Source of the DNA: Theristus sp. LFF4_11
Lineage: Eukaryota > Nematoda > Chromadorea > Monhysterida > Xyalidae
DNA: 64,000 nucleotides
Direction of reading: 5' to 3'
Assembly: GCA_030248135.1 (NCBI GenBank)
Contig: JASANC010004967.1
Span: 1 to 64,000 of the forward strand
A model generated the notes under the pieces. The model worked only from the letters and a program-made list of their open reading frames with translations. It did no database searches and was not told where the DNA came from. Below, piece after piece: positions 58,555 to 64,000 of the stretch. Made by a program: the position numbers and the translations under genes. The first letter of the stretch is position 1. Each line of letters begins with the position of its first letter.

Positions 58555-59470
58555 AGTTGATGATGGGCGATTATCGTAATTATCTAGCTGTAATTGTGTG
58601 TAATTATCCGTGATATACTATATAATGTGATCCTTTTCCTGTAATCTTGGTTGTTCTCCAGTCCAGTAAATCGCCACTCTCTCGCTACTTGAAGTGGTGA
58701 GCCCGCCGTTGAGCGTGGCACGTAGGCGGTCATCATGACCGGCCTTCTGTGGTCGTCTGCTGCTCCTTATTGTCGTGTGTACCCTGTTTGGGCACGACTT
58801 GTTTTGTCGCTCTATGCCGTGGAAGGCGCGACTTGTCCCGTATCGCCTGTTATGGTTTTGTCGCTGACCCGTGAGATGGCAGCGCGTGTGGTAAGACGAG
58901 CAACCGCGGAGGAAATGGCTCGCAGCACTTGGGACGTTCGATGGACGAGAAGGAGACAACCGTTCACGCAGCGGAGTTTGGCGTATTATCAGCGCAGCGA
59001 CCAGCAGTCAAATATCCGGCCGAGGATGTGCCGAGAGATGAACGTCAGCCAATGGGCGATGACGCGTCGCGAGGACTGCGACGAGGCCAAGGTGCCGATT
59101 TTAACGTGCTTCTGGCTGCCGAACGAGCGCCGAGCATTGAGTCGTGATGGGATAGGCCGCAGTGCCGATGAATGGGGCGTTTCCGGCCGAGCGTGTGCCG
59201 AGGATGAGATGTGATTGGCCGTGATGCCGTTAAAAGCCGTTTGGGACATCGACGGCTTATGATTTATGATTGAAATAGGGAGATTTTGTAATTTTACTTC
59301 TCCCTCCCTCTTTTCGTTGATGGGGGAGAAGTTGATGATGGGCGATTATCGTAATTATCTAGCTGTAATTGTGTGTAATTATCCGTGATATACTATATAA
59401 TGTGATCCTTTTCCTGTAATCTTGGTTGTTCTCCAGTCCAGTAAATCGCCACTCTCTCGCTACTTGAAGT
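58555..59470 (+). mobile_element. Miniature LTR element (TRIM-like, 916 bp)
   Basis: Two 141-bp LTRs (58555-58695 and 59330-59470) are identical, start AGTTGATGATGG and end CTTGAAGT, and are flanked by the 4-bp duplication CTAA (58551-58554, 59471-59474). A putative primer site TGGTGAGCCCGCCG begins at the last LTR base, and the polypurine tract TGGGGGAGA precedes the 3' LTR. These are the same structural rules as in the Gag-only element at 10.9 kb. The interior has a 159-codon frame (58735-59214) with no domain I recognise. It needs proteins from another element. Confidence 0.88.
58735..59214 (+). CDS. Unidentified 159-aa frame inside the miniature LTR element
   Basis: Begins ATG 39 nt after the 5' LTR and fills most of the interior. 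The second half is Arg-rich (about residues 55-75: RRATAEEMARSTWDVRWTRR). There is no capsid, zinc knuckle or enzyme motif. It might be a degenerate gag remnant or a chance frame in GC-richer DNA. Confidence 0.25.
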   Translation: MTGLLWSSAAPYCRVYPVWARLVLSLYAVEGATCPVSPVMVLSLTREMAARVVRRATAEEMARSTWDVRWTRRRQPFTQRSLAYYQRSDQQSNIRPRMCREMNVSQWAMTRREDCDEAKVPILTCFWLPNERRALSRDGIGRSADEWGVSGRACAEDEM

Positions 59471-60227
59471 CTAAAACGCTAAAAAGCTATAAAAACAGCA
59501 AAATAATGCTAAAAATACACTAAAAATCGAGTATAAACGCGCATTTTAGCTAAAATTAGCGAAATTTTCAAGAAATTACGAGCAAAAATGGTCAATTTTG
59601 GTCAAAAATGGCTCATTTTATGTCTTCGAAGCAGTACCGGGGGCAGGGGGTGGGGGGGGGGGGTACGTACACCCCCCAGGGCACCAGAGACCGTCGGGTG
59701 GGGGGTGCAGGGGGCACCGTGCCACCCCCCCCTTAAAACCGGGCTCCCCCCCATCGGACCCCCCTCGAAAATTTGGCCGACACCCCCCCCCTAGGGTTGT
59801 TAAACAAAAATGAAATTTTTTTTTAAAAAGTGATTAAAAAAACAAACAAAAATGCCGATTTAAAAAAAAAAATTCGAAAAATTTTCCTCTAATATGCTCT
59901 GAAAACCTTAATTTTGGCAAAATTTTTCGAAAGTTCAACAAAAATTTTCTTTGATTATACCTCGTAAAACCTTTAGCAGTCGATTTTGGGCCGTTTTACC
60001 GACTGATTTTAGGCTACGACAACATCTGCGATGAAGTTTTTGAGCGTCTCAAAGCTTGGCCTACCATTTCCGATGCAGATAAGGTGACGATTCGCCTCGC
60101 AGAGCGTCCGATTGTGCTCGCTGCTCCGTTTGCAAGCGCTACGTTGTCTGGTTGCTTGCTGCTTCGTGTCGTGTCGTCGCGACACCATCAGAAGAATTGA
60201 TCGAATTTCAAGGCGGTATGTTTGTCT

Positions 60228-61240
60228 TAGGGTTGTTAAACAAAAATGAAATTAAAAAAAAGTGATTAAAAAAAAACAAAAATGCCGATTTTTTTTTTAA
60301 AAATTCGAAAATTTTTTCTCTAATATGCTCTGAAAACCTCAATTTTGGCAAAATTTTTCGAAAGTTCAACAAAAATTTTCTTTGATTATACCTCGTAAAA
60401 CCTTTAGCAGTCGATTTTGGGCCGTTTTACCGACTGATTTTAGGCTACGACAACATCTGCGATGAAGTTTTTGAGCGTCCCAAAGCTTGGCCTACCATTT
60501 CCGATGCAGATAAGGTGACGATTCGCCTCGCAGAGCGTCCGATTGTGCTCGCTGCTCCGTTTGCAAGCGCTACGTTGTCTGGTTGCTTGCTGCTTCGTGT
60601 CGTGTCGTCGCAACACCATCAGAAGAATTGATCGAATTTCAAGGCGGTATGTTTGTCTTCACTTTAGCATTAGTTTAGCTGGGGACAATTAGTGGGTTGG
60701 CACGTTTTATGATATTACGCTCCAGTTAACTCACGCTCCACAATTGGATGTTCTCGGACATTGCTAAAACGGACCTAAACCTAAAAACCAAACCTAAACC
60801 TAATCTTAAGCAAAACCTGTTCCTAACCTAATCCTAACCTAAGCCAAGCCTTTTTAAGAAAGCAAGAAAGAAAATAACTGCGTTTTGAACGAGTTTATGT
60901 TGAGTGCGGAGCGTGTGCACGCGCGCCAGTGGATCATGAGCAATGAGCAATGCGGATGCGGGGCAGGTGCATATCATAATGAAGCTTTGCGCAATTGGTG
61001 ACGTTTTGGAGGTCAAAACACAAGAAGAGGCATGGTGACGGTTTGGAAAAGGGGTAATTGAGGTCACCAAAACAAAATCTGCAAAGTTCCGTCATATGGA
61101 AGTCATTCGGGAGGCGCTTGCATATCATATGTGGTTCTTCGGACTCCCTGATTGATTTAGCACAACTTTGATTTTTGAAATTTAAAAAAAAAAAAAATAA
61201 ATAAAAAAAATGACGATTTTTGTTTTTTTTTAACAACCCT
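60228..61240. mobile_element. Second TAGGGTTGTTAA element nested in the first
   Basis: Full ends TAGGGTTGTTAA and TTAACAACCCTA, flanked by an exact 8-bp duplication GTTTGTCT on each side. It lies inside the same sequence context of the first copy. It in turn contains a foldback-family insertion at 60695-60991. Confidence 0.82.
60695..60991. mobile_element. Foldback-family insertion (~300 bp)
   Basis: Interrupts the conserved sequence between ACAATTAGTG and ACGTTTTGGAGG. The flanking 9-mers CAATTAGTG and CAATTGGTG look like a slightly diverged target duplication. It carries GGACATTGCTAAAACGGACC, degenerate CCTAACC repeats and GCGGAGCGTGTGCACGCGC, the signature of the 15.45 kb family. Confidence 0.65.
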
Positions 61241-61436
61241 AGTTTGTCTTCACCATAGCATTAGTTTAGCTGGGGACAATTAGTGACGTTTTGAAGGTCA
61301 AAACACAAGAAGAGGCATGGTGACGGTTTGGAAAAGGAGTAATTGAGGTCACCAAAACAAAATCTGCAAAGTTCCGCCATACGGGAGTCATTCGGGAGGC
61401 GCTTGCATATCATATGTGGTTCTTCGGACTCCCTGA

Positions 61437-62013
61437 CAGTACCGTGGGCCCAAACAAATTTTCGAAGGGGGGGTATGGTGCCGGGGGGGGGGGGGGTGCC
61501 GACCAAAAAGTGAGGGGGGGGTCCAACCTATGGTAACGTGGGACCCCCCCCCCCCAGGGGGTCCCATGGGGGGGTGCATTTTTTCAAAATTTTCTGTGGG
61601 GGGGGGGGGGGGGGGGCGCCCCCCCCCCCCCCCCCCCCCCCATGAAATTTTTTCGCTTAAATTTTAAAGGAAAAACGCTAAATTTAGCTGCAAAATCTTT
61701 GAAATTACAATGAAGATGGTCAAGTTATCATATATTCAGCTTATATTATAGACTTTATAGACAAAAAATCATGATTTTCGAAAAAAAATTTAGGGTGTGC
61801 AGAAAATTTTGGGGGGGGGGGGTCTCCGCCAGACAAAATTTCATGGGGGGTGTGGGGGGGTGTCGGCCAAATTTTCGTGGGGGGGGTCCGAGGGGGGGGG
61901 GTGCCCGGTTTTAGGGGGGGGGGTGGCACGGTGCCCCCCACCCCCCACCCGACGGTCTCTGGTGCTCTGGGGGGGTGTACCCCCCCCCCCCCCCCCCCCC
62001 GCCCACGGTACTG
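61437..62013. mobile_element. Complete G-rich hAT-type element (577 bp)
   Basis: Perfect 13-bp terminal inverted repeats CAGTACCGTGGGC / GCCCACGGTACTG and an exact 8-bp duplication CTCCCTGA (61429-61436, 62014-62021). Most of the interior is G or C homopolymers, including unbroken runs of about 20, joined by short conserved words (GGTCTCCGCCAGACAAAATT, GGCACGGTGCC, GACGGTCTCTGGTGCTC). A central AT-rich block (61630-61800) is shared with 62880-63030. No coding frame. Confidence 0.88.
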
Positions 62014-62159
62014 CTCCCTGATTGATTTAGCACAACTTTGATTTTTGAAATTTTTTTTTAAATTTAAAAAAAAAAAAAATGACGATTTTTGTTTTTTTAA
62101 CAACCCTACCCCCCACACCCCCCATGAAATTTTGTCTGGCGGAGACCCCCCCTCAAAAT

Positions 62160-62245
62160 TTTGCTGGAGCTTCTTTTTTAAAACGCACGCGCACCTCGCA
62201 TCCGCATGCTCATGATCCACTAGCGCGCGTGCACACGCTCCGCAC
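62160..62245. repeat. Foldback-family end fragment
   Basis: CTGGAGCTTCTTTTTTAAAA, CGCATCCGCATGCTCATGAT and GCGCGTGCACACGCTCCG match 15385-15470 almost exactly. Confidence 0.75.
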
Positions 62246-63312
62246 CAGTAGCGAAAGCGGGACCTCGGGTGAGGGGGGGTGTTTGCCTAATTTTAGAGGG
62301 GGGGGGGGTCAGGTGCCTTCTCGGTGAGGGGGGGGGGTGCACGGGCAGCAAATTTTCCTGAGGGGGGGTGCACTGGCAGAAAAATTTCGTGAGGGGGGGG
62401 GGTGCACGGGATCGCACGGGTAATACCAAATTTTTGCCTTAGAAAAACACAGAAATTCTTGTAAAATACAGAATATTTTGTGCAAACAAGCTGCTTGTTT
62501 GGTCAGAAACAACAAAATCTATGCAGGGACAGACACAAACGTCAAGAAAAATGCAAAAATTACGGTATTTTTGGAAAAAATTGAGATGAGATTGACCACC
62601 GTGAGGGGGGGGGGTGCGATCCCGTGTTTTCTCGCGGAGGGGGTTGGGGGCAGTACCGAAGACGAGGGGGGGGGTGGGGGGTACACCCCCCCCAGAGCAC
62701 CCGAGACCTCCGCGTGGGGGGGTGGGGGGGGTCACGCGACACCCACCCCCCAAAACCTGACACTGGACCATCCACACCCCCCCCCCCCTCGAAATTTGCT
62801 AGACACCCCCCCACCCCCCCCCCTAGATGGACCTAAGTAACAGTGACACCCCCAAAAATTTACTCGGACCACCCAAAAATCATGAATTTTTGCTCAAAAA
62901 TCCTGATTTTTTGTCTTTAAAGTCCATAATATAAGCTAAATATATGATAACTTGACATTCTTCATTGTAATTTCAAAGATTTTGCAGCAAAATTTAGCGT
63001 TTTTCCTTCAAAATTTAAGCGAAAAAATCTCATGAGTGGGGTGGGGGGTGGGCACCCCCCCCAGAAAATTTTCTACAATAGTGCACCCCCCCATGGCCCC
63101 CGCCTGGGGGGGGGGGTGTCACTGTACCATGACTGACACCCCCCCACTGAAAAATTTTCGGCACCCCCCCCACGTGACGACACCCCCCCCTCGAAAATTT
63201 GCTTTCGCCTTCGGTACTGGGTGGGGGGGAGTCTAGTACCCGTGTCGAGGTAAAGGGGGGGGAGGGGGGTACACGGGTATCTGCCCGTGCACGGGCAGGA
63301 TTTTCGAAAATC
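62246..63312. repeat. Cluster of fragmented G/C-homopolymer elements
   Basis: Several partial copies of the G-rich family in both orientations, with GGGGGTGCACGGG(C/A)-type repeats (62330-62420), a left-end-like CAGTACCGAAGACG (62651) and an AT block at 62880-63030 shared with 61630-61800. No gene. Confidence 0.75.
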
Positions 63313-63812
63313 GCCATAAATCGAATTTTCAGAGCAAAGTAGAAGAAAAATTTTTCAAAAATTTTTTTTTAAGTTTGAAAAAAAAAATCCAAATTTAAAA
63401 AAAAACGAAAAAAAAAAATTTTTTTCAAAGCCCCTAACCCTAACCCCCCCCCTCGGATTCGGGGCATTGATAAAACTACAGACCCGCACCCGACCCGACC
63501 CGATAAAAATTGTGTGATAAAACTACAGACCCGATGTCGGGTCGGGTGTGGACCAGAAAAACGTTGATAAACTACAGACCCGATGTTTTTGAAAAAATGC
63601 TCAAAATTCGAAAAAAAATTAAAAAAATGAAATTTGCTCAAAATCGGCCTGAATAAACGTAATTGGCTGGAAACAGGTTGCAAATCTAAAAAATGTTTTT
63701 GCTTGGCGGGAAATTCAAAGATTGAATCAAAACGTGTCTGGTCACGGTAGTTTTGTTTGCTTCACGCGGCTGATGTTACAAGTTCCATATATGAGGGTGT
63801 GGCTCTGCGAGC
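63313..63812. repeat. A/T-homopolymer repeat with telomere-like end, then short tandem repeat
   Basis: 63313-63440 repeats 57400-57523 and ends CCCCTAACCCTAACCCCC. 63470-63590 has three copies of GATAAA(AC)TACAGACCCG and GACCCGACCCGA-type words. The remainder is unremarkable. Confidence 0.7.
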
Positions 63813-64000
63813 AGTACCGTGGGCGAGGGGGGGGGGTGGGGGGGGGGGTACACCCCCCCCGAGAACCAGAGACCGTCGGGTGGGGGGGTTGGGGGGGCAC
63901 CGTGCCCCCCCCTAAAACCGGGCCCCCCCCCCCCCCCCATCGGACCCCCCCTCGAAAATTTGGCCGACACCCCCCCCCCACACCCCCCATGAAATTTTGT
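63813..64000. mobile_element. G-rich hAT-type element running off the right edge
   Basis: Starts CAGTACCGTGGGCGAGGGG, the same terminus as the complete copy, then follows the consensus (GAGACCGTCGGG, AAACCGGGC, CGAAAATTTGGCCGACACC, ATGAAATTTTGT) to the end of the window. Confidence 0.8.

Larger units (their letters stand above)
59792..62108. mobile_element. TAGGGTTGTTAA hAT-type element, copy interrupted twice
   Basis: Left half 59792-60227, then the insertion of a second copy (60228-61240), continuation from 61241 or so, then the G-rich element (61437-62013) and the final right end TTTAACAACCCTA at 62108. The pieces joined in order match the reference copy at 57524-58236 in reverse orientation. 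Flanks are C-runs, so its own duplication cannot be read with certainty. Confidence 0.75.
59632..62165. mobile_element. Outer G-rich hAT-type element split by nested insertions
   Basis: The left end CAGTACCGGGGGC (59632) is followed by the G-rich consensus to GGCCGACACCCC. It resumes at 62109 with CCCCCCACACCCCCCATGAA and GTCTGGCGGAGACC, ending near 62165. The element at 59792-62108 lies inside its C-tract. The right terminal repeat was not found. Confidence 0.65.

Noticed and set aside
58237..64000. Gly- and Pro-rich open frames across the right-hand 6 kb
   Set aside because: They are translations of G and C homopolymers in non-coding transposon copies.

Overview
The window is from a metazoan nuclear genome. 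Genes are split into many short exons with GT-AG introns, mostly 60-150 nt, plus one GC-AG intron, and the proteins encoded (transmembrane adenylyl cyclase, UNC-93, Rheb, four-span membrane proteins) are animal. Degenerate TTAGG-type repeats, a NeSL-like retrotransposon with a Ulp1-type protease, very compact introns and the UNC-93 and four-span proteins make a nematode-like worm the best guess. The species cannot be named from the sequence.

Layout. 0-3.6 kb: a possible partial secreted-protein exon at the left edge, then gene-poor DNA. 3.6-9.7 kb (minus): an intact 1,977-codon site-specific-type non-LTR retrotransposon carrying zinc fingers, a Ulp1-like cysteine protease, reverse transcriptase, a restriction-like endonuclease and, unusually, a C-terminal SGNH hydrolase. 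10.9-13.0 kb: a very young, Gag-only, Ty3/gypsy-like LTR element with identical LTRs. 13.9-16.1 kb: two inverted-repeat elements, one with tandem repeats inside. 19.5-31.9 kb (plus): an AC5/6-type adenylyl cyclase, 24 exons, 1,238 codons. 33.2-34.6 kb (plus): a 293-codon membrane protein. 35.2-36.2 kb: a perfect 143-bp inverted repeat that resembles a small structured RNA gene. 36.3-37.6 kb: a ~148-bp satellite. 38.4-43.8 kb (plus): an UNC-93-like MFS protein whose sixth intron holds a TIR element that itself contains a Helitron. 47.1-51.5 kb (plus): a 636-codon four-span protein with a long Gln/Pro and His/Arg tail. 51.8-52.9 kb: a hAT-type non-autonomous element. 54.5-56.2 kb (minus): Rheb with a CaaX box. 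56.4-64 kb: a dense nest of hAT-type miniature elements, several made largely of G and C homopolymers, plus a second miniature LTR element.

Host genes. Adenylyl cyclase (cAMP synthesis), Rheb (TORC1 activation), UNC-93 (channel or membrane regulation) and two multi-span membrane proteins do not form an operon. Each has its own intergenic space, and Rheb converges on the four-span gene. Exon models were built by hand. The reading frame closes exactly across every junction in all five models, which is strong internal support, but first exons and one UNC-93 donor site remain uncertain.

Mobile DNA dominates the rest. Target-site duplications can be read directly for seven insertions, so their order of insertion can be inferred. 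The most unusual coding object is the retrotransposon with protease, RT, endonuclease and SGNH hydrolase in one polypeptide.
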